DNA from: Arcicella rosea
Lineage (GTDB): Bacteria; Bacteroidota; Bacteroidia; Cytophagales; Spirosomataceae
Direction of reading: 5' to 3'
NCBI RefSeq assembly: GCF_014204325.1
Contig: NZ_JACHKT010000047.1
Coordinates: 1-33,858, forward strand
DNA length: 33,858 nucleotides
The notes beneath the pieces are model-generated. The model was not told the DNA's origin, did not search any database, and saw only the letters and a program-made list of their open reading frames with translations. Position 1 is the first letter of the stretch, and each line of letters opens with the position of its first letter. Position numbers and translations under genes: made by a program. Of the stretch, positions 1 through 10,100 are shown piece after piece.

Positions 1-37
1 ACCCCGAAAATTGCCAATATTGACACTTTTTCGGGGT
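1..37. terminator. Hairpin terminator at the end of the minus-strand operon
   Basis: Bases 1-10 and 28-37 are perfect reverse complements (10-bp stem, 17-nt loop). The arms carry CCCC/GGGG at the base and an A/T run next to the loop. The hairpin lies about 95 bases past the stop of the last operon gene (stop near 134). No other gene lies in 1-133. What is on the far side of the hairpin is outside the window, so it cannot be said whether it serves two convergent operons. Confidence 0.6.
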
Positions 38-133
38 TATTTCATTTGTAATATATTGATAATTAGATGATTATAATAATAAAGGAAAGCCTAATGTTAA
101 CTTTTAAGAAGATGAATTTAGAATTACTAAATT

Positions 134-2389
134 CTATTCCTTATTTATTTTTAAGAGTTCTTTTTTTAGAAATTCTATCTCTTTAGCTTGAATATCGTTT
201 GTTTTTTGTACTTGGATTAAGTACATGGTAAGCTCTTCGATTTTTTTGAGAAGTTTAGCACTAATATCACCGACATCAACACCATTTTTTTCTACTTCGC
301 CAGCCGATGGAATATTAGGAAGATGGTGGTTTTCTTTTATATATTCTTCAATATCTTTCAAAGCAGGAAGCTTATAAGAAGTACTAAAGACATAGTCTGG
401 CCAAGTAGATCTTAACTTTACAACAACTCGTTCTGCTATCATATCACCAGTAACAGCAAGCTTATAAGCACTTTGAATAGTAGAAGAACCTATACTTACA
501 TTACCATTCTCTGAACTTATAGTTACACTTGAAGAAAAAGCCCCCGAATTATTAAGGTTTCCTAATTCAAGGTTTCTATTATTAGCAGTCGTACTATTTG
601 CACTAAATCTAATAGCTCCGCCATACTTAGTACCACCAATTATCACAGGTTTTTTACTGAAAGCCATGTCGTTATCAAACATAATTCTGCCTGTTGTGTC
701 TATAGTTGGTACTTCAACCCAAGCTTGCGCAGGGTTATCATTAACTTTCCTAAAAAATAATTTTTGGTCATTAAATGACCCCGAAAACTGCATTGCATAA
801 TTATTAGTTGTCCCACCAGCACGAACATCTAATAAATGCCACCAACCACTAGCATTCTTAGGATAATTAACAGGATTTTGTGTTAGAAAAAAACCAGATT
901 GAGCTCCTGCATCACCTCTTAAACCTGCGTTATCTCTGATTTCAGTTCTTGAATCATTTGCCCCATATTTCAATTTTCCAGTAAGTGTCAAATTACCAGT
1001 AAGTGTTAAAGCTCCTGTAGTATCTAATGTTGGTATCTCTCTCCAAGCTTGGGCTGGGTTATTATTTGTCTTTCGGAAAAACAACTTTTGATCATTAAAT
1101 GATCCGGCTAATTGCATGGCAAAATTATTTATTGGATATGAATTTCTAATATCTAATAAATGCCACCAACCACTTGCATTTTTAGGATAATTTACAGGAG
1201 ATTGGGTTTGGAAAAAACCAGATTGTGCTCCAGCTTCTCCTTTTAATCCAGCATCATCTCTATTTTCAGTTCGAGACTCACTTATACCATATCTAAGTTT
1301 GCCATTGAATCGCAGACCACCATTTATGTCTAATGCTTCTTGTGGACTTCCATTATTAATACCTATCCTGTTAGTTGAAGCTACTGTTTTAAAAATAGGG
1401 TTGCTTATATTTTTGTTTGGTTGTCCGTTACCCATAATGTAAAAATCCATATTTTTAGAAGTACCTGTTGTTCCATCCAAATCAGGATAATTGAATACTA
1501 TTTTGTTGTCATCCATATAAAGGTGATAGACATCATTAATGGGCCCATTCCAATCTTTACGCTTAAATACAAACTTGTCTGCACCATCATCTGCTATTTG
1601 AAAAACAAGATGCATATTGTCGGCTGTGGGTTGGTATGCATAAATGGAAGCTTTATCAGCCTGATTCAAATCCCAAGCAATTCCTCCTTGTAAAGTAGTA
1701 GGAAATACTCCAGTTTTATCATTAAAAGTAAGCGTTTTGTCTGATGGGAGTGTTATATTGCCAGTCAATGCTCCACCGTTTGCTTTAAGATACTTAGCCA
1801 TTTCAGTAGAAAAATCAGACAAATGTGTAGTTGTCAGAGTAGTCCAAACATTTGAAGTACCTCCGATGTTCATCAATACTTGTTTGTCAGTACCAGTAAT
1901 GCCATTAGGTTTTAATAGCTGTGAGTATTTTAGGCTTCCAGTAATATCTAGTCTCTCCGTTGGATTTGTGTTAAAAATACCAGCGCCTGTTGGTGTAAGA
2001 GTTAGTTGGGGAGTAGAAGGATTGGCTGGATTATTAGAAAATCCTGTATAAAAACTTAGTTTGTTGGCTTTCACACCAGCATAACCACTTTGGGGATATC
2101 CGTTACAACATGTCCATATTGGAGTTGCAACAATAGCTGAAGAAAAATCTGCGTCAACATCTCTCCAAGCTCCAAATCGAATGGAGTAATTACCACTTAC
2201 GCTTGTATCGGAGCTTGCCTTTCCAATTCTTAAGGCGGGATTTAGTTTATTATCAATTGAAATATCTAAGCTATATTTTGGACTTGTTGTTCCAATACCT
2301 ACATTACCAGTAGTAGGAAAGGTGTTTTGAGCAAATGATTGTTGTATAATCAAGAGTATCAATCCTATTAGGGTGTATATTTTTTTCAT
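134..2389 (-). CDS. Secreted tail-fibre-like protein with duplicated knob-like modules (copy A)
   Basis: This 751-aa protein has a signal peptide (about 1-20, ending SFAQ) and then the 'GNVGIGTTSP' head motif common in Bacteroidota fibre-like surface proteins. Residues 363-454 and 471-562 are an internal tandem duplication (offset 108 aa) with conserved SGFF, WWHLLD, YAMQ, DQKLFFRK and AQAW elements. This pattern resembles pyocin/tail-fibre knob domains. The C-terminus (about 640-751) has the WPDYVF, HHLPNIPSA and 'KIEELT' elements of the degenerate endosialidase-chaperone-like tail, ending in a predicted coiled coil, so a trimer is likely. It starts 4 bases after the stop of the paralogous gene upstream and is the last operon gene. 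Known of the family: surface fibres or adhesins. The ligand is unknown. Confidence 0.8.
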   Translation of the reverse strand: MKKIYTLIGLILLIIQQSFAQNTFPTTGNVGIGTTSPKYSLDISIDNKLNPALRIGKASSDTSVSGNYSIRFGAWRDVDADFSSAIVATPIWTCCNGYPQSGYAGVKANKLSFYTGFSNNPANPSTPQLTLTPTGAGIFNTNPTERLDITGSLKYSQLLKPNGITGTDKQVLMNIGGTSNVWTTLTTTHLSDFSTEMAKYLKANGGALTGNITLPSDKTLTFNDKTGVFPTTLQGGIAWDLNQADKASIYAYQPTADNMHLVFQIADDGADKFVFKRKDWNGPINDVYHLYMDDNKIVFNYPDLDGTTGTSKNMDFYIMGNGQPNKNISNPIFKTVASTNRIGINNGSPQEALDINGGLRFNGKLRYGISESRTENRDDAGLKGEAGAQSGFFQTQSPVNYPKNASGWWHLLDIRNSYPINNFAMQLAGSFNDQKLFFRKTNNNPAQAWREIPTLDTTGALTLTGNLTLTGKLKYGANDSRTEIRDNAGLRGDAGAQSGFFLTQNPVNYPKNASGWWHLLDVRAGGTTNNYAMQFSGSFNDQKLFFRKVNDNPAQAWVEVPTIDTTGRIMFDNDMAFSKKPVIIGGTKYGGAIRFSANSTTANNRNLELGNLNNSGAFSSSVTISSENGNVSIGSSTIQSAYKLAVTGDMIAERVVVKLRSTWPDYVFSTSYKLPALKDIEEYIKENHHLPNIPSAGEVEKNGVDVGDISAKLLKKIEELTMYLIQVQKTNDIQAKEIEFLKKELLKINKE

Positions 2390-2393
2390 CTTA

Positions 2394-4580
2394 TTAATTT
2401 TCTTTAACCTTTAATATTGCTTTTTCTAATTCTATATTTTTTTTCTCCAGCGCTTCTATTTTTTTATTTTGCTCAATTAAGTAAAGTGTCAGTTCTTCTA
2501 CTTTCTCCATCAGTTTAGCATTTATCTTTCCGACATCAACACCATTTTTTTCTACTTCATCAGCCGAAGGGATGTTAGGGAGATGATGATTTTGTTTAAT
2601 ATATTTTTCAACATCATTTAGAGTTGGCAGTTGATAAGAATTATTAAAGACATAGTCTGGCCAAGTAGTTCTTAACTTTACAACAACTCGTTCTGCTATC
2701 ATATCACCAGTAACAGCAAGCTTATAAGCACTTTGAATAGTAGGAGAACCTATACTTACATTACCATTCTCTGAACTTATAGTTACACTTGAAGAAAAAG
2801 CCCCCGAATTATTAAGGTTTCCTAATTCAAGGTTTCTATTATTAGCAGTCGTACTATTTGCACTAAATCTAATAGCTCCGCCATACATAGTACCACCAAT
2901 TATCACAGGTTTTTTGCTGAAAGCCATGTCGTTATCAAACTTAATTCTGCCTGTTGTGTCTATAGTAGGTACTTCAACCCAAGCTTGCGCAGGGTTATCA
3001 TTGACTTTCCTAAAATATAGTTTTTGGTCAAAAAATGAACCAGAAAACTGCATAGCGTAATTATTAGTAGTACCTGTGGTACGAACATCTAACAAATGCC
3101 ACCAACTACTAGCATTTTTGGGATAATTAACAGGGGTTTGTGTGATAAAAAAACCAGACTGAGCTCCTGCATCACCTCTTAAACCTGCGTTATCCCTGAT
3201 TTCCGTTCTTGAGTCATTTGCACCGTATTTCAATTTTCCAGTAAGTGTTAAATTACCACTAAGGGTTAAAGCTCCTGTAGTATCTAATGTTGGTATTTCT
3301 CTCCAAGCTTGGGCTGGGTTATTATTAGTTTTTCTAAAATATAACTTCTGGTCGAAAAATGAACCTGATAGTTGCATGGCATAGTTATTAGTACTGTTTG
3401 AATGTCTAATATCTAATAAATGCCACCAGCTAGTAGCATTTTTAGGATAGTTTATAGGAGTAGAAGTTTCAAAAAAACCAGATTGAGCATCTGCTTCTCC
3501 TTTTAGACCTGCATCATTTCTATTTTCAGTTCTTGAATAATTTGATCCATATTTTAATTTACCGTTTAATCTTAAACTTCCATTTATATCTAATGCGTCT
3601 TGTGGATTTCCATTATTAATACCTACTCTATTAGTTGAAGCTACTGTTTTAAAAATAGGGTTGCTTATATTTTTGTTTGGTTGTCCATTACCCATGATAT
3701 AAAAGTCAATATTTTTGGAAGTACCTGTAGGTCCATCCAAATCAGGATAGTTGAACACTGTTTTATAATTATCCATATAAAGGTGATAGACATCACTATT
3801 AGTTCCTTCCCAATGCTTTCTTTTAAAAACAAATTTATCATTGCCATCATCCGCTACTTGAAAAACAAAATTCATATTGTCGGCTGTGGGTTGGTATGCA
3901 TAGATTGAAGCTTTATCACCCTGATTTAAATCCCAAGCAATTCCTCCTTGTAAAGTAGTAGGAAATACTCCAGTTTTATCATTAAAAGTAAGCGTTTTGT
4001 CTGATGGGAGTGTTATATTGCCAGTCAATGCTCCACCGTTTGCTTTAAGATACTTTGCCATCTCAGTACTAAAGTCAGATAAATGCGTAGTTGTTAGGGT
4101 TGTCCAAGCGTTAGATGTTCCACCAATATTCATTAGTACTTGCTTATCTGTACCAGTAATACCATTAGGTTTTAATAGCTGTGAGTATTTTAGATTTCCA
4201 ACAACATCTAATTTTTCAGAAGGTGTTAATGTTCCAAAACCTACATTTCCATTTACAAGCAGACCAGCACTATTATTAGTTGGGAAATCATAGCCTACAG
4301 CTAACCCAGTGCTAAAAGAGAATTTTCCCCAGCCATTGGTTTTGAAATACCCAGGTTGATTATTATCACTTCTTGAAGTCTTAATTATAACATCTGTAGT
4401 ATCACTAATTTTATAATAATATTTTCCAAAAACTTGTTTAATAATGCCATTTACTTCAAGTCTTTCTGTCGGGCTTGCTGTTCCAATACCAACATTACCA
4501 GTTGTTGGGAAAGTATTTTGAGAGAAGGATTGTTGTACTATTAGTAACAATAATACTATTAGGGTGTATATTTTTTTCAT
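2394..4580 (-). CDS. Secreted tail-fibre-like protein with duplicated knob-like modules (copy B)
   Basis: This 728-aa paralog of the downstream gene has the same signal peptide type (ending SFSQ), the 'GNVGIGTASPTERL' head, two knob-like repeats of about 105 aa, and the WPDYVF/HHLPNIPSA tail with a coiled coil. From about residue 125 onward the two proteins are near identical apart from scattered changes. The nucleotide sequence around 2681-2900 matches 421-640 almost base for base. The segment at about 40-120 is unrelated between the copies (here it contains 'GKYYYKISDT'), so the copies differ mainly in one N-terminal module. It lies 30 bases after the FN3 gene and 4 bases before copy A, consistent with co-transcription. 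The role is inferred as a trimeric surface fibre. No catalytic residues are recognised. Confidence 0.8.
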   Translation of the reverse strand: MKKIYTLIVLLLLIVQQSFSQNTFPTTGNVGIGTASPTERLEVNGIIKQVFGKYYYKISDTTDVIIKTSRSDNNQPGYFKTNGWGKFSFSTGLAVGYDFPTNNSAGLLVNGNVGFGTLTPSEKLDVVGNLKYSQLLKPNGITGTDKQVLMNIGGTSNAWTTLTTTHLSDFSTEMAKYLKANGGALTGNITLPSDKTLTFNDKTGVFPTTLQGGIAWDLNQGDKASIYAYQPTADNMNFVFQVADDGNDKFVFKRKHWEGTNSDVYHLYMDNYKTVFNYPDLDGPTGTSKNIDFYIMGNGQPNKNISNPIFKTVASTNRVGINNGNPQDALDINGSLRLNGKLKYGSNYSRTENRNDAGLKGEADAQSGFFETSTPINYPKNATSWWHLLDIRHSNSTNNYAMQLSGSFFDQKLYFRKTNNNPAQAWREIPTLDTTGALTLSGNLTLTGKLKYGANDSRTEIRDNAGLRGDAGAQSGFFITQTPVNYPKNASSWWHLLDVRTTGTTNNYAMQFSGSFFDQKLYFRKVNDNPAQAWVEVPTIDTTGRIKFDNDMAFSKKPVIIGGTMYGGAIRFSANSTTANNRNLELGNLNNSGAFSSSVTISSENGNVSIGSPTIQSAYKLAVTGDMIAERVVVKLRTTWPDYVFNNSYQLPTLNDVEKYIKQNHHLPNIPSADEVEKNGVDVGKINAKLMEKVEELTLYLIEQNKKIEALEKKNIELEKAILKVKEN

Positions 4581-4610
4581 GATGTTTTAATAGTTATAAT
4601 TCCAACTTAT

Positions 4611-7100
4611 TTAATTTTGACCACTGAGCTTAGTTTTGTACTCTATCTTTTGATTAGTAGCGGTATTTCTAGTATCAAAGCCTGGTTTTAATTCTATTTC
4701 CTCGCAAGCTTCATCAAGAGTGTTTGTTAGGATAGCAGATTTTCTTATTATGATAACATCTTTTTCACATGCTGCTGGAAATATAAGCTGAACACTCTGC
4801 CATTTAGTTGCAGTCCCATCTTCAAAAATCCCTCTTATTGAATATTTATACTGTACATTAGCTTTAGGGTCTTGATCATAAGTAAATAAGTCATCCCCAT
4901 TTACGATTTTCCAAGAAGACGTTTGGTTGCTTCCAACACCTCTATAGATTTCAAATTGAGACATTTGCTTTTCGTTAGTTACTGTCCATTTTAATTCTAT
5001 TCTATTGTTAATTCTACTAGCATTTACTTTTAAATCAAGCTGAACTGAAGTTTCTAAAATTGAACCAGGAACATCAATAATAAGTGGATTACTCAATACT
5101 GTATCAGCATCTTCTATAGCACAAATGAAATATGCGTACTGAGTGTCTCCATAGACAGTTTTATCTATGTATGTAGAGTCTTTAGGAAGATTAAAAGTTA
5201 ATCCATTTAGTGGACTTACTTTAATACTTTGAAAAGGGGTCTCCAATCGTACCAATATATGTTTAGTTGGTGTTGTATTATCATTACTCCTAATCCATGT
5301 TAGCTTTATACCGTCTTTAGTTATTTGATAAGATTTAAAAACAGGAGCACTTGGTTTTGCTTTATTAGGGTTACTAATAACTACACTATCAGATAGTATT
5401 GAATGATTATCTCTTTTATCAAATGCTTGTACTTTATAATAAACTTTAGGATTAAGGCTGAGAGCTTTTACATCAAGTGTATCAATAAAACTAACAGTTA
5501 ATGAATCAGAATTATATCTCCATACATGAATCATATCTGTAATCTGAGATGGCTCTTCTGTTTTTCCAGAAGGGTTTAGCCGATTTGCTTTAAAAACCCT
5601 ATAACCAGCTACATCACTATCACTACTATATATCTTATCATTTCGTTTCCATGTTACTTTTACTATTTGTTTACTCGTTAGGTTGTCTTTGGTAACAATT
5701 CCATTCACAACAATCGGCTTCTGAGGTGGAACATCATCTTTGGGTTGTATTAAAATTGGTACGGATTCTATTTCACCATAAGTTGGAGATACAGCAACAA
5801 CCTTGATGTAAGATGTTTTATTAATCTGGGTAATTGAAGCGCTATCCAAAGTACCTGATACCGTAATTAAATTAGTAAAAACGCCATCAAAAGTATTAGA
5901 TTTTTTTATAATATACTGACTAACAGGTATTTTTAATGTGTCTCTGATATTATTATAAAGTGTATCTCCATTTGATATACTAGCAATATTATATCCAACA
6001 ACTGGAGGTAAAAACTCCCATTTAACAGTATAGTTTCCGATTGTTGAATTTGAATTTAAGGAAACAATTCTTGGAAAATAATTTGCTTTTTCAGTGTAAA
6101 TAACTTCTGTCAAAGAGTCTAAGGTCACAACTTCTTCATCAAAAATAGATTTCCCCTTTAATAAGTAATATTTTTTTTGACCCGTCTTCAATGTTGTATC
6201 AGAATCTATGTAATTCATTCGAATGGTATCACCATCTGTAACACTTACTAATAATTGTTTATTAAGTGTTTGGTATTGCGTTAACGGTAATGTTTTATTG
6301 GAAGTTTTCAATATTGAATAGCCAACATAGTATTGCTCTAAGCTATAGTTCCTATTTTTATTTTTAATCTGCCATTTAAGCTCTATACTCCTATAATTTA
6401 ATTTAGGGGTTAATTTTGGAAGTTTAGGATATACAAAGTAATCGACAGCACCAATATCAATAGAGTCTGCTGATACTGTAATATTTTTTGTTGTTAGTTC
6501 TGATTGAGGAGCATCTATTTCAATTTTGTATCGATAGACTTCATTATTTAATGTAGTAAGATCTGAAAGCCCTAAAGCGGCCATCTTAGCAACTGAAAAT
6601 TTTAAATCAGCTGTCAACATTGCCATATCATACTTTTCTTCTAATGACTCTTGAGCAACATTTGTAATTTTGGGGTCATTTACAATCTTAACTTTATTGG
6701 CTATTGCTGTACTAGCTGTATCTGAATAATCAACCTCTCCAAATAATACTCCAGCCATCATAATATGGTATGTACTATCGTTGGTCTTAGTATTATCATT
6801 AGGGTCTAAAACTTTCGTTTTCCAGTCTGCTTCTGGGGAAATTTTAATGTTATATGTTTTTTTATTCTCAGGAGTACTAAGCATTAAGCCATTTCTTTTG
6901 ACTGTTGTTCTTGTCAGTTTATAGCCATACGCATTACCCAATGTCCAAAGTACAGAACTATCCGGTGACCATCTTAGTAGTATTGCATTACTTTGTAAGG
7001 CCCTACCTGAAATTTTTATTTTAGTAGGCTTTGTTTGTCCAAAAGTGTTCATTATCCCAATACTTAAAAAAAAGATAATGATATAGATATTTTTTTTCAT
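4611..7100 (-). CDS. Secreted multi-FN3 protein
   Basis: This 829-aa protein has an N-terminal signal peptide (about 1-21, ending TFGQ). It is built of about six fibronectin-type-III-like modules, seen as strand B tryptophans in 'xLRW/ELKW/VKW/VTW/LTW' contexts at W44, W243, W361, W484, W602 and W705, with matching 'YKV.A..' strands. The first ~200 residues also contain a helical insertion (about 145-180, 'EEKYDMAMLTADLKFSV'). The end (795-829) has a 'EIELKPGF' element resembling the PGF motif of many secreted Bacteroidota proteins, but no canonical type IX sorting domain is recognisable. It sits 87 bases after the 1153-aa gene and 30 bases before the fibre genes. I recall FN3 proteins of this type next to similar large secreted proteins in other Bacteroidota, and infer a structural or scaffold role. 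Confidence 0.75.
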   Translation of the reverse strand: MKKNIYIIIFFLSIGIMNTFGQTKPTKIKISGRALQSNAILLRWSPDSSVLWTLGNAYGYKLTRTTVKRNGLMLSTPENKKTYNIKISPEADWKTKVLDPNDNTKTNDSTYHIMMAGVLFGEVDYSDTASTAIANKVKIVNDPKITNVAQESLEEKYDMAMLTADLKFSVAKMAALGLSDLTTLNNEVYRYKIEIDAPQSELTTKNITVSADSIDIGAVDYFVYPKLPKLTPKLNYRSIELKWQIKNKNRNYSLEQYYVGYSILKTSNKTLPLTQYQTLNKQLLVSVTDGDTIRMNYIDSDTTLKTGQKKYYLLKGKSIFDEEVVTLDSLTEVIYTEKANYFPRIVSLNSNSTIGNYTVKWEFLPPVVGYNIASISNGDTLYNNIRDTLKIPVSQYIIKKSNTFDGVFTNLITVSGTLDSASITQINKTSYIKVVAVSPTYGEIESVPILIQPKDDVPPQKPIVVNGIVTKDNLTSKQIVKVTWKRNDKIYSSDSDVAGYRVFKANRLNPSGKTEEPSQITDMIHVWRYNSDSLTVSFIDTLDVKALSLNPKVYYKVQAFDKRDNHSILSDSVVISNPNKAKPSAPVFKSYQITKDGIKLTWIRSNDNTTPTKHILVRLETPFQSIKVSPLNGLTFNLPKDSTYIDKTVYGDTQYAYFICAIEDADTVLSNPLIIDVPGSILETSVQLDLKVNASRINNRIELKWTVTNEKQMSQFEIYRGVGSNQTSSWKIVNGDDLFTYDQDPKANVQYKYSIRGIFEDGTATKWQSVQLIFPAACEKDVIIIRKSAILTNTLDEACEEIELKPGFDTRNTATNQKIEYKTKLSGQN

Positions 7101-7187
7101 ATTTCAATTAATAAAGTGTTATGGGAAAGCTTAAGCCCAAAGTTTCCAATCTAACCCAACTTCAATAGGTTCGTTTTTATTGAATCA

Positions 7188-10100
7188 TTATATTTTTTTT
7201 GTTTTGCAATCTCCTGATTGATTAACATTTACTGGCTTATCTCCTAAGTCGATTTTTAAATTAAACGATCCATTAACTTTCCCCCCTAAAGCCCTGTATC
7301 TTGCGGCTAAGTAACCTGACATGTATGATGGATTAGGTAGTCCACCTTCTAATAATACGCCAGCACCTGCTCTAAATATTTCAACTTTAATTTTTGCAAA
7401 CCAAATTTTGATTTTTATACCCACTGCAGCATCAAAATATGCATAAGCCTGCCCCGTACCATACCAGCCGTTAATCCCGATTTGCTTTCCGTTGACTTTT
7501 GTCCCTAAATAATTATTAGTTAAAGCAAAATCAAAACCCAATCCTGCCATAACTCTAGTATAAAATATTAGAATTTGTAAATCCCCTGTGTCAATGTTAA
7601 CATTTGAGCCAAAAACAAAGCCTTCTCCATTTGTTGTGCATACTGGTCGTGCTAATGGTCTGTAACTCGATCCTAACATCTCTCTAATAATACTAGGTGG
7701 CGAAGGCATAGGAGGAATATCATGTCCAATCATCAAATACATACCAGTATTTACACTTAAAGGGCCAAAACCCATACTTACACCACAAGGGTCTGTTGGA
7801 CTGCCTACGTGGACGTACCACTTCCCTAATTGATTAGGTCGTTCCTTTTGGAAATGCATTACCATCCATCCAGCTCTATTTGATGGTCCTCTACCACGAA
7901 TAACACCTTCGCCAATATTTACAAATACTTGAGCATCAGCATGAAGTATCTCATTTTCAAAATCAAATAAAATACCAATCTTAGCTCTTATAGTATTTTT
8001 CAAGACGACATTTTCGGTGAGGGTCGTTGTTTTAGCATACTCGTTCTCAGATTTTTTCTGCAAATCTGTCTGTGTTGTTTCTTTATCTGAAACTGGCGTG
8101 CTTTGTGCTACCGCTTCTGTTGGAGATAGTGCTCTTAATTTAGAATTGAGGCTATTAAGTTTTCCTCCAAGTTTATCAAACACTGGAAATTTTCCTGCTA
8201 TTGTTGCTTCTCCAAAAAAACCTAAACTATTTACTCCAAAATTCTTATTAATAACCATTTCAAAGCCTAGCATACCATCTACAGCATTGACTCCCTTGGT
8301 CGAAAAGCCGACTACTGCCTTAAAACCTAATTCAACATCTTGTTTAAAAATATATTTTACTCCTGATGCCGAACCCGCACAAGCTGTTTTGGTAGGAACC
8401 ATGTGGTGGTATGCTCCTCCTGCAATTGAATTTAGGGCAAAAATACCTATTGGAGGTACCGTGTTGGGTAACTCTGCTGAAGCATCAACAAACCAGAAAC
8501 GACCATTATCGCCCAATTCTGGCATATTTCCAAAGATAGCTGTTGCGGATACTTCTATCTTCGTCGGACTTTTAATTGTTAATGTTAAACTTGCTTGATA
8601 ACCTTTCCCTGGTACGCAAGGGTTATTTTCGAAGGGTCTTATTTGCCCTTTTATTCTAAAAGGACCAATTGTTGCATCTAAACCTGATACAACTACTGAA
8701 ATCCCTGCAAATTCCCATTGATGCCCAGCATCAGTATTAGTATTAAGCTTTCCCTTTATGGCAATATCACCATCTACAGAAAACCCATTTTTCATTAGAT
8801 TTACATTAGATCCAAATGAAATGGTGGCATTTTGCCCATCTGTAAATGCTTGGATATTACTAAATGTCATAGGCATTCCACCTACTTTAATGTCACCATC
8901 ATAGCCCAGATATTCTATCTCTATATAAGGTGCTTCTGTAGATAGCTTTAGGTTTCGGAAAGTAATCGTTTTAAAGTTAACATCTACCTTCTTGGCTTGG
9001 CTTTCTGCATCTCCATTGGCTCTGCTTAGTGCTTGTGCATAGTCTATATCAAGGCTTCCATGCAAGGTAGCCGTAGGTTTAAAAACACCATCTTCTACTT
9101 TTAAACTTACTGAAGAGTTGGGAAATAATGTAGCCCTAGCTTTCCAAACATCGAAGTTTAACTGAGAAACTGTTCGAACTACTAATGAATAATTCCCCCC
9201 TCGTTGAATCATTCCATTGTATGCTAAAGTACTGGTAGTATCAAATGATGTACCGTTTGGCCTTACATTGGTAACAGGTAGTACTAATCGGCCATTAAAT
9301 AAACCTCCTGTACAAACGTTAGCTTCAAAACCTATCCGAACATAATCAAGAGACATCTTCCAGCCATTGGCATCTCCTTTTTTTATACTTAGTATATTTT
9401 TTCCATAGAATTTTCCAGTAACACCATTTTCGTCTATCAATAAACTATCTGCTCCAAAACTAATGCGATTGGTTTGCGAGCGTTCTCGGAATTCACGAGG
9501 TAGTATTACTTCAAATTTATTAATATAAACTCCTTTCCAAGCCTTTTCAGCTCCTTCGGGCATATTTTTTTGAATATATCCTGCTGGGAATTTTACATCA
9601 TAAGAATTGCGACTTTCGCTAAAGTCTAAAACAGCTCCATTTAAGCGAAACCCCCAATTTTCAAAACCTGTTACTGCAAACGACCCTAAACTAACTTTAC
9701 CCAATAAATTTTGTAAACTTTGAGCCACTGCTGCAAATTTACCCCGTACATAGCCACTGGTTACATTGCCATCATAGTCTATAGGTACCAACATGCTCCT
9801 AGGGAAAATAAGCTCGGATGCTACCGATACTTCTTTAAAACGGTTACAGTCAAGCTTTACATAAGTAAGCGAGTCGTTTACTGTTCCTGTTGAAATATCC
9901 AAACCGCCTTTCATAGTAAACACTGCTTTACCAAAGGGTATTGAAACATCGCCTAGTAATACTAAATTGGCATCGCCTACAATGTTACCATCATAAGAAA
10001 TCTTCAAGGAGTCTGCTCCAAAAAATAAATTTTGGAAAGGTTCACCTGTTTCTGGATTTTTGATGGGCAGTTGCATCCTAACAAATACCATAATATAGGC

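Noticed and set aside
7161-7184. 7-bp hairpin between the 1153-aa and FN3 genes as a terminator
   Set aside because: No T-run follows on the minus strand and the gap is only 87 bases, so the operon more likely continues through.
8017-8598. 193-codon open frame on the plus strand
   Set aside because: It lies wholly antisense to the 1153-aa gene, has no recognisable motifs and a composition expected of a shadow frame.
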